A stretch of 64,000 nt of DNA from Desertivibrio insolitus. Its GTDB lineage: Bacteria > Actinomycetota > Actinomycetes > Actinomycetales > Microbacteriaceae. The DNA lies in NCBI RefSeq assembly GCF_017355965.1, contig NZ_JAFIQW010000003.1, positions 458,001 to 522,000 on the forward strand, read 5' to 3'. Numbering within the stretch: position 1 is the first letter of the stretch; the number at the start of each line of letters is the position of its first letter. The notes under the pieces are model-generated. The model saw only the letters and a program-made list of their open reading frames with translations. It did no database searches and was not told the DNA's origin. Positions 9,177 through 18,422 of this stretch are shown here, one piece after another. The translations under genes were made by a program, and so were the position numbers.

Positions 9177-9215
9177 CCTTGTTTCCTCTCTGATGGGTGA
9201 TTGCGGACGCCGGCC

Positions 9216-10265
9216 CTACGGTGCGGTCGGAGTGGCGTCCTTCTTCCTCGCGCCGATGCGCGCACGGCGCGCCAGGGCGAGGAGGCTCGAGCCGACCACC
9301 GAGAGGACGAGCAGCACCCCGGTGATGACGTTGATGATGTCGGATGACACGTTCGACAGCCGCAGTGCGCTGCCGAGCACCCCGATGAGCAGCACGCCGG
9401 CGAAGACCCCGTGCAGGGCGCCGCGGCCGCCGAAGATCGAGACGCCGCCGAGCAGCACCGCCGCGATGACGCTGAGCTCGAGGCCGGTCGCGTTGTCGCC
9501 GCGCGCGCTGCCGTAGTTGAGCGTGAAGAAGATGCCGGCGAAGGCCGAGACCACGCCGCTGAGCACGAACAGCGTGAACTTGGTGCGCCCGACGTGCACG
9601 CCCGAGAAGTGCGCCGCCTCCTTGTTGAGGCCGATCGCGTAGATGCCGCGGCCGAAGGGCGTGAAGTGCAGCACGAGCGAGAAGATCACGAACAGCAGCA
9701 CGATCGGGATCGCGATGAGCGGGATCGGCGTGCCCTCGATGCGGTCGCGGGCGAGGTCGGTCCAGAACTCGGGGAAGTCCGTGATCGCGGTCGTGCCGAG
9801 CAGGCCGACGGCGATGCCGCGGAACAGCGCGAGAGTGCCGATCGTGACGGCGAGCGACGGCAGCCCGACGACGGTGATGAGGAACCCGTTGAGCGCTCCG
9901 GCGACGAGGCCGACGGTGAGCGTGAGCAGGATCGCGGCGGGCATCGGCACCCCGGCCTGCACGGCGAGACCGAGCGTGACGCTCGCGAGTCCCACGATGC
10001 TCGCGACCGAGAGGTCGATCTCCTCGGTGACGATGATGAGGGCCATCGGCAGCGCGATCAGCAGGATCGGCGCGATGTCGAGCACGAGGTAGGTCACCGT
10101 GAGCGGGCTGTCGAAGTTGCGCACGGTCGCGAGCGACACGGCGATCACGATCAGCAGCGCGGCGATGACTGCGCTCTCGCGGGTGAGCAGGATGCGCTGC
10201 CAGAGCGGCCGCTGATGCGGCTGGTAGGAGCGTGCGGCGGGTGCGGCCGCGATGGTGTCGGTCAT
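9216..10265 (-). CDS. rhaQ: rhamnose ABC transporter permease
   Basis: 349 aa. A BPD_transp_2 (ribose/RbsC-type) permease with about nine or ten hydrophobic helices. EEIDLSVASIVGLASVTLG and FNYGSARGDNATGLELSVIAAVLLGG-like segments are hallmarks; the latter includes the conserved GGVSIFGGRGALHG. The start ATG overlaps the stop of the preceding permease by 4 bp (ATGA), so translation is coupled. It forms a heterodimer with the neighbouring permease. Which of the pair corresponds to RhaP or RhaQ in other species is arbitrary here. Confidence 0.88.
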   Translation of the reverse strand: MTDTIAAAPAARSYQPHQRPLWQRILLTRESAVIAALLIVIAVSLATVRNFDSPLTVTYLVLDIAPILLIALPMALIIVTEEIDLSVASIVGLASVTLGLAVQAGVPMPAAILLTLTVGLVAGALNGFLITVVGLPSLAVTIGTLALFRGIAVGLLGTTAITDFPEFWTDLARDRIEGTPIPLIAIPIVLLFVIFSLVLHFTPFGRGIYAIGLNKEAAHFSGVHVGRTKFTLFVLSGVVSAFAGIFFTLNYGSARGDNATGLELSVIAAVLLGGVSIFGGRGALHGVFAGVLLIGVLGSALRLSNVSSDIINVITGVLLVLSVVGSSLLALARRARIGARKKDATPTAP

Positions 10266-11287
10266 TCCGTCTCCCTCGCTTCGAGCAGCTTGCGGGACTG
10301 GCGCAGGGCGAGGAGGCGATCCAGCACGATCGCGCCGATGATGAGGACGCCGACGACGGCGCGCTGCCAGAAGTCCTCGATGCCGAGGATGGGGAGCGCG
10401 CGGTTGATGGTCAGCAGGAGGAAGGCGCCGATCGCGGCGCCCCAGAGCGTGCCGCTGCCGCCGGAGATCGCGACGCCGCCGATGACCGCGGCGCCGACCG
10501 CCTGCAGCTCCCAGCCGGTGCCGGCGCCGGAGCTGACCGTGCCGTAGCGGGCGGCGTAGAGCACGCCGGCGAGCCCGGCGAGCGCGCCGCCGACGACGAA
10601 CGCGGTGATGATGCGGCGGTTGACGCGGAGGCCGTAGAGGCGGGCGGCGTTGGGGTCCGACCCGATGGCGTAGAACTCGCGGCCGCCGCGGGTGTTGCGC
10701 AGGTAGAACGCGGCGGCGATCAGCACGAGCACGGCGATGATCGTGAGGATCGGGATCGTCGCGATCTGGCCCGTGCCGAGACCGCGGAAGTCGCGCGGCA
10801 GGTCCGAGGCGTTGATGCGGTCGCTGCCGGCCCAGGCCACGTTGAGCCCGCGCAGGATGTAGAGCGTGCCGAGCGTGATGACGAGGGCGGGCACTCCGGC
10901 GTAGGCGACGAGGGCGCCGTTGACGAAGCCGATGACGGCCCCGAACAGGATGCCGGCGGCGAAGACCACGATCACGGGGATGCCGGGCACGTCGATGAAC
11001 AGCCGCCCGGTGAGGTACGCCGTGAGACCGAGCGTCGAGCCGACCGAGAGATCGACGTTCCGCGTGATGATGACGATGGCCTGACCCACCGCGACGAGCA
11101 GCAGGATCGACGGGGTCAGCAGCAGGTCGCGGTAGCCGTCGGCGCTGAAGAGGAAGCTCGGGTTGCGCACCGTCGCAGCCAGCACGATGAGCACGAGGGC
11201 GAGCAGGATGCCGAGCTCGCGGACTTTCAGGCCGCGGCCGAGCGCCGCGAAGCGGGGCGTCTGGCGGGGAGGGGCGGCGGTGGTCAT
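10262..11287 (-). CDS. rhaP: rhamnose ABC transporter permease
   Basis: 341 aa. Second RbsC-type permease, with [18 protein letters not shown] and [26 protein letters not shown] as family signatures. The start ATG 11287 gives a 4-bp ATGA overlap with the end of rhaT, the same arrangement as at its other end, so rhaT, rhaP and rhaQ are translationally coupled. An upstream in-frame extension exists only as read-through of rhaT sequence and is not credible. Confidence 0.88.
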   Translation of the reverse strand: MTTAAPPRQTPRFAALGRGLKVRELGILLALVLIVLAATVRNPSFLFSADGYRDLLLTPSILLLVAVGQAIVIITRNVDLSVGSTLGLTAYLTGRLFIDVPGIPVIVVFAAGILFGAVIGFVNGALVAYAGVPALVITLGTLYILRGLNVAWAGSDRINASDLPRDFRGLGTGQIATIPILTIIAVLVLIAAAFYLRNTRGGREFYAIGSDPNAARLYGLRVNRRIITAFVVGGALAGLAGVLYAARYGTVSSGAGTGWELQAVGAAVIGGVAISGGSGTLWGAAIGAFLLLTINRALPILGIEDFWQRAVVGVLIIGAIVLDRLLALRQSRKLLEARETE

Positions 11288-12810
11288 CGGGCAGGCTCCT
11301 GCTCGTGGGTCGCGGCGAACATGACCGACTCGGGGGTGGCCTCGTCGCGGGTGAGTTCGGCGGTGATGCGGCCCTCGCGCATGACGAGAACGCGGTCGGC
11401 CATGCCGAGCACCTCGGGCAGCTCCGACGAGATCATGAGGATGCCGAGGCCGCGGCCGGCAAGCTCGGAGAGCAGCCGGTGCACCTCGCTCTTCGTGCCG
11501 ACGTCGATGCCGCGGGTCGGCTCGTCGATGATGAGCACCTTCGGGTCGGTGGCGAGCCACTTGCCGAGCACGACCTTCTGCTGGTTGCCGCCGCTCAGGG
11601 TGCCCGCCTCGGTGTCGAGGAAGCTCGTCTTCACCTCGAGGCGGCTCGCCCACACCTGCGACGCGGTGTTCTCGCGTCCGGTCGTGAGGATGCCGAGCCT
11701 CGACAGCCGGTCACGGATCGCGAGCGTCGTGTTGCGGGCGACGGATGACTCGAGCACGAGACCCTGCTTGCGCCGGTCCTCGGGCACGAGGGCGATCCCG
11801 GCCGCCATCGCCGCGCGGGGCTGCCGCTTCGGCAGCGGCTTGCCACCGACGGTGACGCTGCCGCTCGTGTAGCCGTCCACGCCGAAGATGGCGCGGGCGA
11901 CCTCGCTGCGGCCGGCGCCCACGAGTCCCGCGAGCCCGACGATCTCGCCGGCACGCACGCTGAAGCTGATGTCGTGAAAGACGCCGGGGGAGTCGAGGCC
12001 CTCGACGCGCAGCAGCTCCTCGCCGACCGTCGTCTCCTGCTTCGGGAACAGCTCCTGGATGTCGCGGCCGACCATTGCGCGCACGATCTCGTCGACGCTG
12101 GTCTCGGCGATGGGCGTGGTGAAGACGTAGGCGCCGTCGCGCATGACGGTGACGGTGTCGCACAGGTCGAAGACCTCGTCGAAGCGGTGCGAGATGAAGA
12201 GGATCGCGCGGCCTTCGTCCCGCAGACCGCGGGCGACGGCGAAGAGGCGCTCGACCTCGTTGCCGCTGAGCGCGGCGGTCGGCTCGTCCATGATCAGCAC
12301 GCGGGCATCGAGCGAGATGGCCTTCGCGATCTCGATGATCTGCTGGTCGGCGATCGAGAGACCCTCGGTGATGCGGTCGGGGTCGAGGCGCACGCCGAGC
12401 CGCTCGAAGATCTCCTGCGTCTCGCGGCGCATCGCCCGGCGGTCGATCCGGCCGAAGCGGCCGGTCGGCTGGCGGCCCATGAAGATGTTCTCGGTGACCG
12501 AGAGGTCGGGGAAGAGGGTCGGCTCCTGGTAGATGACCGCGATCCCGGCCTCCTTGGCCTGGGCCGTCGAGGTGAAGTCGACGCTCTCGCCGCGGAGCGT
12601 GAACTCGCCGGCGTCACGGCGGTACAGCCCCGCGATGATCTTCACGAGCGTGGACTTGCCGGCGCCGTTCTCGCCCACGAGCGCGTGGATGGAGCCGGGC
12701 TGCAGGGTGAGGGAACCGGATCGCAGGGCGACCACCGGACCGAAGGATTTCACCACCTTCGAGAGCGTGAGCTCCGGGACCCGCGCATCGCGGTCCAGCT
12801 GAGACGTCAC
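11284..12810 (-). CDS. rhaT: rhamnose ABC transporter ATPase, double nucleotide-binding domain
   Basis: 508 aa. Two fused ATPase domains, as in RbsA/MglA sugar importers. The N-terminal domain has Walker [10 protein letters not shown] and Walker [11 protein letters not shown]. The C-terminal domain has the degenerate Walker [12 protein letters not shown], signature [14 protein letters not shown] and Walker [12 protein letters not shown]. It energises uptake through RhaP/RhaQ. It is the first gene of the operon, with a promoter at 12873-12902 and a LacI operator between promoter and start. Fusion is normal for this family. Confidence 0.92.
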   Translation of the reverse strand: MTSQLDRDARVPELTLSKVVKSFGPVVALRSGSLTLQPGSIHALVGENGAGKSTLVKIIAGLYRRDAGEFTLRGESVDFTSTAQAKEAGIAVIYQEPTLFPDLSVTENIFMGRQPTGRFGRIDRRAMRRETQEIFERLGVRLDPDRITEGLSIADQQIIEIAKAISLDARVLIMDEPTAALSGNEVERLFAVARGLRDEGRAILFISHRFDEVFDLCDTVTVMRDGAYVFTTPIAETSVDEIVRAMVGRDIQELFPKQETTVGEELLRVEGLDSPGVFHDISFSVRAGEIVGLAGLVGAGRSEVARAIFGVDGYTSGSVTVGGKPLPKRQPRAAMAAGIALVPEDRRKQGLVLESSVARNTTLAIRDRLSRLGILTTGRENTASQVWASRLEVKTSFLDTEAGTLSGGNQQKVVLGKWLATDPKVLIIDEPTRGIDVGTKSEVHRLLSELAGRGLGILMISSELPEVLGMADRVLVMREGRITAELTRDEATPESVMFAATHEQEPAR

Positions 12811-12841
12811 CTGGCGGCTCCTCTCCGTCGAGGTAATCGGC

Positions 12842-12857
12842 CCTGAAACGATTCAGG
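12842..12857. promoter_or_regulatory. LacI-type operator before rhaT
   Basis: CCTGAAACGATTCAGG, with 6-bp arms CCTGAA/TTCAGG around a central ACGA. It lies just downstream of the -10 on the minus strand, where a bound repressor blocks the operon. Confidence 0.8.
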
Positions 12858-12872
12858 CGCCTGTTCACGGTC

Positions 12873-12902
12873 ACCCTAGGGGCAACGGCGACGCAAGGTC
12901 AA
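12873..12902 (-). promoter_or_regulatory. rhamnose operon promoter
   Basis: On the minus strand, TTGACC (12902-12897) and TAGGGT (12878-12873) are separated by 18 bp, a good sigma70-like pair. The expected start near 12866 is 9 bp before the operator. Confidence 0.6.
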
Positions 12903-12911
12903 GCGCCGTAG

Positions 12912-12925
12912 ATGAACCGATTCAT
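12912..12925. promoter_or_regulatory. LacI-type operator before rhaR
   Basis: ATGAACCGATTCAT, near-palindromic with the same TGAA..CG..TTCA core. It overlaps the likely rhaR promoter (TATGTT at 12927-12932), which suggests autoregulation. Confidence 0.7.
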
Positions 12926-12963
12926 GTATGTTCACAGCAGCATCTAAGACGAGGGAGTCTCCT

Positions 12964-13983
12964 GTGCCACCGACGAGCATCCGCGATGTCGCGAAGCTCG
13001 CAGGCGTGTCCGTGGGCACGGTCTCGAACGTCCTGAACCGCCCCGAGGGCGTCTCGCAGGACGCGCTGACGAGAGTCAGCCACGCGATCGAGCAGCTCGG
13101 CTACGTGCGGAACGACGCCGCCCGCCAGCTGCGCGCGGGCGTGAGCTCGAGCGTCGGCTTCGTAGTGCTCGACGGGCAGAACCCGTTCTTCAACGAGGTG
13201 GTGCGCGGCGCCGAGGACGAGGCGTCGAAGCACGGCATCGCGATCCTGCACGGCAACACCGACGAGGATGCCGGGCGCGAGGGCATGTACCTCGACCTGT
13301 TCGAGGAGCAGCGCGTGCGCGGCGTGCTGATCTCGCCGTACGGCGACATCGTGCGGCGGCTCGAACGCCTGAAGGCCCGGGGAATTGCCGCCGTGCTCGT
13401 CGACCGCTTCAGCGGCAACGGCCGGTTCAGCTCCGTCTCGGTCGACAACGTCGCCGGTGGGCGGATGGCGGTGGAGCACCTGATCGAGACCGGACGCCGC
13501 CGCATCGCGTTCGTCGGCGGGCCGTTCAACCTGCGCCAGGTCTCCGACCGCCTGGCCGGCGCCCGCGTCGCCGCCGAGAGCAGCGGCGAGCGCGTCGACA
13601 TCGAGGTGCTGCCCGTCGAGGCGCTCACGGTCGACGAGGGGGTTGTCGCCGGGCGCCGCATCCTCGACCGGCCGAAGCGCGACCGGCCCGACGCGATCTT
13701 CGCGGCCAACGACCTCATCGCGCTCGGGCTGCTGCAGGCGCTCGTCGTCTCGCGCCAGGTGCTCATCCCCGACGAGATCGCCCTGCTCGGCTTCGACGAC
13801 ATCCCCTTCGCCGCCGCCGCGGCCGTGCCGCTGTCGTCGATGCGCCAGCCCAGCCGCGTCATCGGGCAGACCGCGCTGCGCATCCTGCTGGAGGAGACGA
13901 ACGACCCCGAACTCATCCCGCGCCAGACGGTGTACCTGCCCGAGCTCGTCGTGCGCCAGTCGACCGTGAAGGATGCCGGGTAG
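12964..13983 (+). CDS. rhaR: LacI-family rhamnose regulator
   Basis: 339 aa. The N-terminal LacI helix-turn-helix, SIRDVAKLAGVSVGTVSNVLNRP, spans residues 4-26 and the hinge helix follows. The rest is a periplasmic-binding-type effector domain ending in LLGFDDIPFAAAAAVPLSSMRQP. It is divergent from the rhamnose operon with matching operators on both sides, so L-rhamnose or a derivative is the likely inducer. GTG 12964 is chosen because GAGGGAG lies 6 nt upstream; the longer ATG 12928 start would fall inside the operator. The gene at 14119 is a close paralogue. Confidence 0.87.
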   Translation: MPPTSIRDVAKLAGVSVGTVSNVLNRPEGVSQDALTRVSHAIEQLGYVRNDAARQLRAGVSSSVGFVVLDGQNPFFNEVVRGAEDEASKHGIAILHGNTDEDAGREGMYLDLFEEQRVRGVLISPYGDIVRRLERLKARGIAAVLVDRFSGNGRFSSVSVDNVAGGRMAVEHLIETGRRRIAFVGGPFNLRQVSDRLAGARVAAESSGERVDIEVLPVEALTVDEGVVAGRRILDRPKRDRPDAIFAANDLIALGLLQALVVSRQVLIPDEIALLGFDDIPFAAAAAVPLSSMRQPSRVIGQTALRILLEETNDPELIPRQTVYLPELVVRQSTVKDAG

Positions 13984-13999
13984 CGGGCTGCTCGTGCGT

Positions 14000-14024
14000 C
14001 GGCCGGCGCTCGCCGAGCCGGCCG
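14000..14024 (+). terminator. possible terminator after rhaR
   Basis: Perfect 8-bp stem CGGCCGGC/GCCGGCCG, 17 bp beyond the rhaR stop. No T tract. Confidence 0.4.
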
Positions 14025-14118
14025 TTGCCGAGGTGCGGCGCCTCCGGGAGACGGCCGCGCCGAGGCATCCGCTCGCTGGCTACACTGCGGCGAATACGGC
14101 CTGAGGGAGGTGGCGCGC

Positions 14119-15120
14119 GTGGCGGTGAGCGTTCGTGACGTCGCGGAACGCGCCGGCGTCTCCCTCGGCACCGTCTCGAACGTGCTGAACCGCCCCGACA
14201 AGGTGTCGGCGGCCACCCTCGAGCGCGTGCGCGCCGCGATCGACGACCTCGGCTTCGTGCGCAACGACGTCGCCCGCACCCTGCGCGCCGGCCGCAGCAA
14301 CACGATCGGTCTCGTCGTGCTCGACGCAGGCAACCCGTTCTTCACCGACCTCGCCCGCGGCGCCCAGGAGCGCGCGGCCGAGGAGGGTCTCAACGTGCTG
14401 CTCGGAGACAGCGGGGACGACCCCGAGCGCGAGCAGTCCTACCTCGACCTGTTCGAGGAGCAGCGCGTGCGCGGCGTGCTCATCTCGCCGATGGGCGACG
14501 TGGGGGAGCGGCTGCGGCGGCTCCGCGCGAGCGGCACCGCCGCCGTCTTCGTCGACCGCTCCGGCGCCGATCTGGCCTTCTCCGCCGTGTTCGTCGACGA
14601 CGTGCAGGGCGGCCGCATCGCCGTCGAGCACCTGCTCGAAACGGGCCGGCGGCGCATCGCGTTCGTCGGCGGACCGCTCGGCCTGCAGCAGGTGGCCGAC
14701 CGCTGGCAGGGGGCGCGCGCCGCGGTGGCATCCGTCGCCGACGCGTCGATCGAGCTGCTCGAGACCGCCGCGCTCACGGTCGAGCAGGGGCGCGAGGTCG
14801 CCGCGGCGCTGCTCGCCCGCCCGGCGGACGAGCGCCCAGACGCCGTCTTCGCCGCGAACGACCTGCTCGCGATCGGGCTGCTGCAGGGCGTCGTGATGCT
14901 GGGCACCCTGCGCGTGCCCGAGGACCTCGCGCTCATCGGTTACGACGACATCGACTTCGCGTCGGCGGCCGTCGTGCCGCTGTCATCCGTGCGCCAGCCC
15001 AGCCGCGAGATCGGGCGCACCGCCGTCGACCTGCTGCTGCGCGCCGCGGACGGCGACGAGGAGCCGCGGCGCATCGAGTTCGAGCCCACCCTCGTGGCCC
15101 GCCGCTCGACGCAGGCCTGA
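14119..15120 (+). CDS. LacI-family regulator, probable regulator of the GH42 locus
   Basis: 333 aa from GTG 14119, chosen because AGGGAGG lies 8 nt upstream; GTG 14110 overlaps that site. The HTH, VSVRDVAERAGVSLGTVSNVL, and the stretch YLDLFEEQRVRGVLISP are nearly identical to rhaR, so the two are recent paralogues. The effector domain ends IGYDDIDFASAAVVPLSSVRQP. TACACT at 14081-14086 is a plausible -10. It precedes a beta-galactosidase gene that has its own LacI-type operator, so galactoside control is likely. The ligand cannot be read from sequence. Confidence 0.85.
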   Translation: MAVSVRDVAERAGVSLGTVSNVLNRPDKVSAATLERVRAAIDDLGFVRNDVARTLRAGRSNTIGLVVLDAGNPFFTDLARGAQERAAEEGLNVLLGDSGDDPEREQSYLDLFEEQRVRGVLISPMGDVGERLRRLRASGTAAVFVDRSGADLAFSAVFVDDVQGGRIAVEHLLETGRRRIAFVGGPLGLQQVADRWQGARAAVASVADASIELLETAALTVEQGREVAAALLARPADERPDAVFAANDLLAIGLLQGVVMLGTLRVPEDLALIGYDDIDFASAAVVPLSSVRQPSREIGRTAVDLLLRAADGDEEPRRIEFEPTLVARRSTQA

Positions 15121-15152
15121 ACCGCCGGCTCGACGGCGGCAGCACGCCCCGC

Positions 15153-15180
15153 TAGTCTCGGGCGGACGGAAAACGCTTTC
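15153..15180 (+). promoter_or_regulatory. promoter -10 and LacI-type operator before the GH42 gene
   Basis: TAGTCT (15153-15158) is a good -10. Ten bases downstream is GAAAACGCTTTC (15169-15180), palindromic around CG, as LacI-family sites are. It differs from the TGAA..CG..TTCA rhamnose sites, so the 14119 regulator is the more likely binder. Confidence 0.65.
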
Positions 15181-15198
15181 TCAACGACGAGGGGACCC

Positions 15199-17229
15199 AT
15201 GCACTACGGCGGCGACTACAACCCCGAGCAGTGGCCAGAGGAGGTGTGGCGCGAGGACGTCGAGCTCATGCAGCGGGCGGGCGTCACGATGGTCAGCCTC
15301 GGCATCTTCTCCTGGTCGCGCATCCAGCCCGCCGAGGGCGAGTTCGACTTCGAATGGCTCGACACCGTGATCGACCTGCTGCACGAGGGCGGCATCGCCG
15401 TCGACCTCGCGACCGCGACCGCCTCGCCGCCCGCCTGGGCCATCGAGAGCTACCCCGACATGCTGCCGCGCGACGCCGACGGCACCCTCTTCGGCCCCGG
15501 CAGCCGCCAGCACTACGCGCCGACCTCGCCGGACTACCGGCGCCTGGCATCCGCCCTCGTCACCGCCATCGCGGAGCGGTACGCGACGCACCCCGCCATC
15601 GTGATGTGGCACGTCAACAACGAGTACGGATGCCACCTGAACTACGACTACTCCGACAACGCCCGCGACGCCTTCCGCGTCTGGCTGGAGAAGAAGTACG
15701 GCACGATCGACGCGCTCAATCGCGCCTGGGGCACGGACTTCTGGTCGCAGCGCTACACCTCGTTTCGGCAGATCCTGCCGCCGCGCAAGGCGCCCTACAG
15801 CCTCAACCCCGGCGGCATGCTCGACTTCAAGCGCTTCACCTCCGACGCGCTACTTGAGTGCTACCTCATGGAGCGCGACATCATCCGGGCGGCCGGCGCC
15901 ACGCAGCCGATCACGACGAACTTCATGGGCGCGTTCGCCCCCGCCGACTACTTCTCGTGGGCGCCGCACCTCGACCTCATCACCGACGACAACTACCCCG
16001 ACCCGAACGACCCCGAGTCCTTCCGCGCCTCGGCGTTCGCGCGCGACCTCATGCGCTCGCTGAAGCCCGGTGTGCCGTGGATGCTGATGGAGCAGTCCAC
16101 CAACGCGCTCAACTGGCGCCCGACCAACGCGCCGAAGGCGCCGGGGCAGATGGCCGCGCTGAGTGCGCAGGCGATCGGGCGCGGGGCGGACGGCATCCTC
16201 TTCTTCCAGTGGCGCCAGTCGCGCCGCGGCAGCGAGAAGTTCCACTCGGCGATGGTTCCCCAGGCGGGCCTCGAGACGCGCACCTGGCGCGAGGTCACCG
16301 AGCTCGGCGCGCAGCTGAAGCGTCTGCCCGAGCTGCCGCGCGAGGGGCAGGATGCCAGGGCCGCGCTCGTCTTCGACTGGCACAACTGGTGGGCGGTGTC
16401 GAACACCGACCACCCGGTGGCGATCGACTACCTCGAGCTCGTGCAGCGCTGGTATGCCGCGTTCCACCGTCTCGACGTGCCGGTCGACCTCGTCCGCCCG
16501 ACGGACGACCTCTCCGCGTACGACCTCGTCGTCGCGCCCGAGCTGTACCTGATCACCGACGAGGGCGCGGCGAACCTCACGACGTTCGCAGAGCGCGGCG
16601 GCACCCTGTTCGTCACGGCGTTCTCCGACATGGTCGACGGCGACGATGCGTTCCGCGAGGGCGGCTTCCTCGTGTCGCTGCGCCGCGCGCTCGGCGTGTG
16701 GCTCGAGGAGTCCGGCGCGCTCGTGCCGCCCACCCGCGTCGTCGGCGCGACCTCGGCGGGCGAGACCGCGAGCGCCGTCGGCGCCGCCGGGCCGGGGCAG
16801 TCGTCCGCGACGGTGCGCACCCCCGCCGGCGACCTGCGCGGCGAGTTCTTCGCCGAGGAGATCCACCCCACCACCGCCGAGGTGCTCGGCGAGTTCACCG
16901 ACGGCCGCACCGCCGGCATGCCCGCCTTCACCCGCAACGCGGTCGGCGAGGGTCGCGGGTACTACCTCGCGACGATCCCGGATGCCGCGGGCACGAACGC
17001 CCTCGCCCAGTGGCTCGTCTCGGAGCTCGCTCTCGACCCCGTGCTGCCCGGCCTGCCCGAGCGCGTCGAGGCAGCGCGCCGCGGCGACCTCGTCACCGTC
17101 GTCAACCACGACAGCGCCCCGGCATCCGTCGCCATCCGCGGCGTCGACGTGCTGACCGGCGAGCCGGTCGACGGCGTCGAGCTCGGTGCCTACGGCTACC
17201 GCTTCGTGAGCGTGCAGGAGGAGTCGTGA
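15199..17229 (+). CDS. beta-galactosidase, glycoside hydrolase family 42
   Basis: 676 aa, normal GH42 length. The start MHYGGDYNPEQWPEEVW is diagnostic. The acid/base glutamate is E142 in VNNEYG and the nucleophile is E298 in LMEQS. A trimerisation domain (about 390-590) and a small C-terminal beta domain follow. There is no signal peptide, so it acts on imported oligosaccharides inside the cell, releasing terminal galactose, or arabinose in some members. AGGGG precedes ATG 15199. It overlaps the next gene by 4 bp. Confidence 0.93.
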   Translation: MHYGGDYNPEQWPEEVWREDVELMQRAGVTMVSLGIFSWSRIQPAEGEFDFEWLDTVIDLLHEGGIAVDLATATASPPAWAIESYPDMLPRDADGTLFGPGSRQHYAPTSPDYRRLASALVTAIAERYATHPAIVMWHVNNEYGCHLNYDYSDNARDAFRVWLEKKYGTIDALNRAWGTDFWSQRYTSFRQILPPRKAPYSLNPGGMLDFKRFTSDALLECYLMERDIIRAAGATQPITTNFMGAFAPADYFSWAPHLDLITDDNYPDPNDPESFRASAFARDLMRSLKPGVPWMLMEQSTNALNWRPTNAPKAPGQMAALSAQAIGRGADGILFFQWRQSRRGSEKFHSAMVPQAGLETRTWREVTELGAQLKRLPELPREGQDARAALVFDWHNWWAVSNTDHPVAIDYLELVQRWYAAFHRLDVPVDLVRPTDDLSAYDLVVAPELYLITDEGAANLTTFAERGGTLFVTAFSDMVDGDDAFREGGFLVSLRRALGVWLEESGALVPPTRVVGATSAGETASAVGAAGPGQSSATVRTPAGDLRGEFFAEEIHPTTAEVLGEFTDGRTAGMPAFTRNAVGEGRGYYLATIPDAAGTNALAQWLVSELALDPVLPGLPERVEAARRGDLVTVVNHDSAPASVAIRGVDVLTGEPVDGVELGAYGYRFVSVQEES

Positions 17230-18209
17230 GCTTCGGCGCCGCCTTCGACCTCATCCGCGGCGAGGTCGAGCGCGGCCGGATGCCGGTCGCGATCCTCGGC
17301 GTCGCGGATGCCTCGGGCGTGCTCGCCCTCGACGCGTTCGGATCGGTCGACGGGCGCGCGGCCACGACCGGCGACTTCGTGCCCGTGTTCAGCGTGACGA
17401 AGCCGCTCGTCGGCCTCGCCGTGCTGCGCGCGCTCGAGCGCGGCCTGCTCGGGTTGCAGGACCCGCTGCAGGGCGTGCTGCCCGAGTTCGGCCGTGGGCG
17501 CGAGGACGTCGTGCGGCTGGTGCATCTGCTCACCCACACCGCGGGAATCGTCGAGCCGGCGCTCGACGCACCGGAGGGGCTGTCGGCCGCGCTGCTCGCT
17601 CCCGGCCGCGACTTCGCCGCCGGCACGGTCTCCCGCTACTCGTCGGTCGCGTTCGAGGGTGCGCGCGTCATGCTCGAGGCCGCGACCGGGCGCGGGTTCG
17701 AGGAGCTCGTCGCCGAGGTCGGCACCCTCGTCTCGCCCGAGGTGCGCTTCACCTTCGACGCGGACGTCGACCCGCTGCCGATCGTCGAGACGGCCGAGAA
17801 CGGGCTCGACTGGGCGCGGTTCGCCGCCCTGCGGCATCCGGGCGCCGGGGTCTACACGCGCGCGGCCGACCTGCTGGCGCTCGGGCAGAGCCTGCTCGCG
17901 GGCGACGGCCGCATCGTGCATCCGGGCACGCTCGCCGCGTCGCTGCGCCCGCAGACCGCGGGCCTGCCGAAGCTCGAGCCGTACCCGGTCGAGCGCGGAC
18001 AGGACTGGGGCCTCACCTGGAACGTGCGGCACTCCGACCCCGCCCTGCTCGAGCGCGGCCTCTACGGGCACGGCGGCTGGGCGGGCTGCGAGTGGTGGAT
18101 GTATCCGGAGCTCGGGCTCACGTTCGTGCTGCTCACCAACCGGCCGGCGCTCGGCTCGCACGGCTGGGACGCGTCGCGGCTGCACAACGCGGTGGCATCC
18201 GGGGTCTGA
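17226..18209 (+). CDS. serine hydrolase of the beta-lactamase/DD-peptidase fold
   Basis: 327 aa. The SxxK motif is S56-V-T-K59, followed by HLLTHTAGI; the usual YxN is replaced by Y139-S-S; a late HGGW stands where KTG occurs in penicillin-binding proteins. These are traits of the EstB/class C-like esterase group. No signal peptide or membrane segment is visible, so a cytoplasmic esterase or amidase is more likely than a cell-wall enzyme. GTG 17226 overlaps the GH42 stop (GTGA), so the two are co-translated. A role in removing acyl groups from the sugar substrate is possible but unproven. Confidence 0.8.
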   Translation: MSFGAAFDLIRGEVERGRMPVAILGVADASGVLALDAFGSVDGRAATTGDFVPVFSVTKPLVGLAVLRALERGLLGLQDPLQGVLPEFGRGREDVVRLVHLLTHTAGIVEPALDAPEGLSAALLAPGRDFAAGTVSRYSSVAFEGARVMLEAATGRGFEELVAEVGTLVSPEVRFTFDADVDPLPIVETAENGLDWARFAALRHPGAGVYTRAADLLALGQSLLAGDGRIVHPGTLAASLRPQTAGLPKLEPYPVERGQDWGLTWNVRHSDPALLERGLYGHGGWAGCEWWMYPELGLTFVLLTNRPALGSHGWDASRLHNAVASGV

Positions 18210-18306
18210 GCGCCGGCGTGCCGCCGCGCTGACTGGCCAGCCGCTTGCTGAGTGGCCAGCGCATCGCTTGGTCACTCGGCGATGAACGCACCACTCACCG
18301 TCCCGT

Positions 18307-18341
18307 CGGTCGAGTAGCCCGCGCAGCGGGGGTATCGAGAC
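18307..18341. repeat. dispersed palindromic repeat (GGTCGAGTAG family), copy 2
   Basis: GGTCGAGTAG, an inner CCCGCGCAGCGGG hairpin, then TATCGAGACC. It lies in the 213-bp gap before the ATP-grasp gene. Two near-direct repeats CTGACTGGCCAGC and CTGAGTGGCCAGC precede it. Confidence 0.65.
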
Positions 18342-18422
18342 CCGTCGCCGCGCGTGCGTCTCGGTACGACAAGCGGGCGGAAGCGAAACACCCCCGCAAC
18401 ATCCGCCACCTATGGTCGGAAC

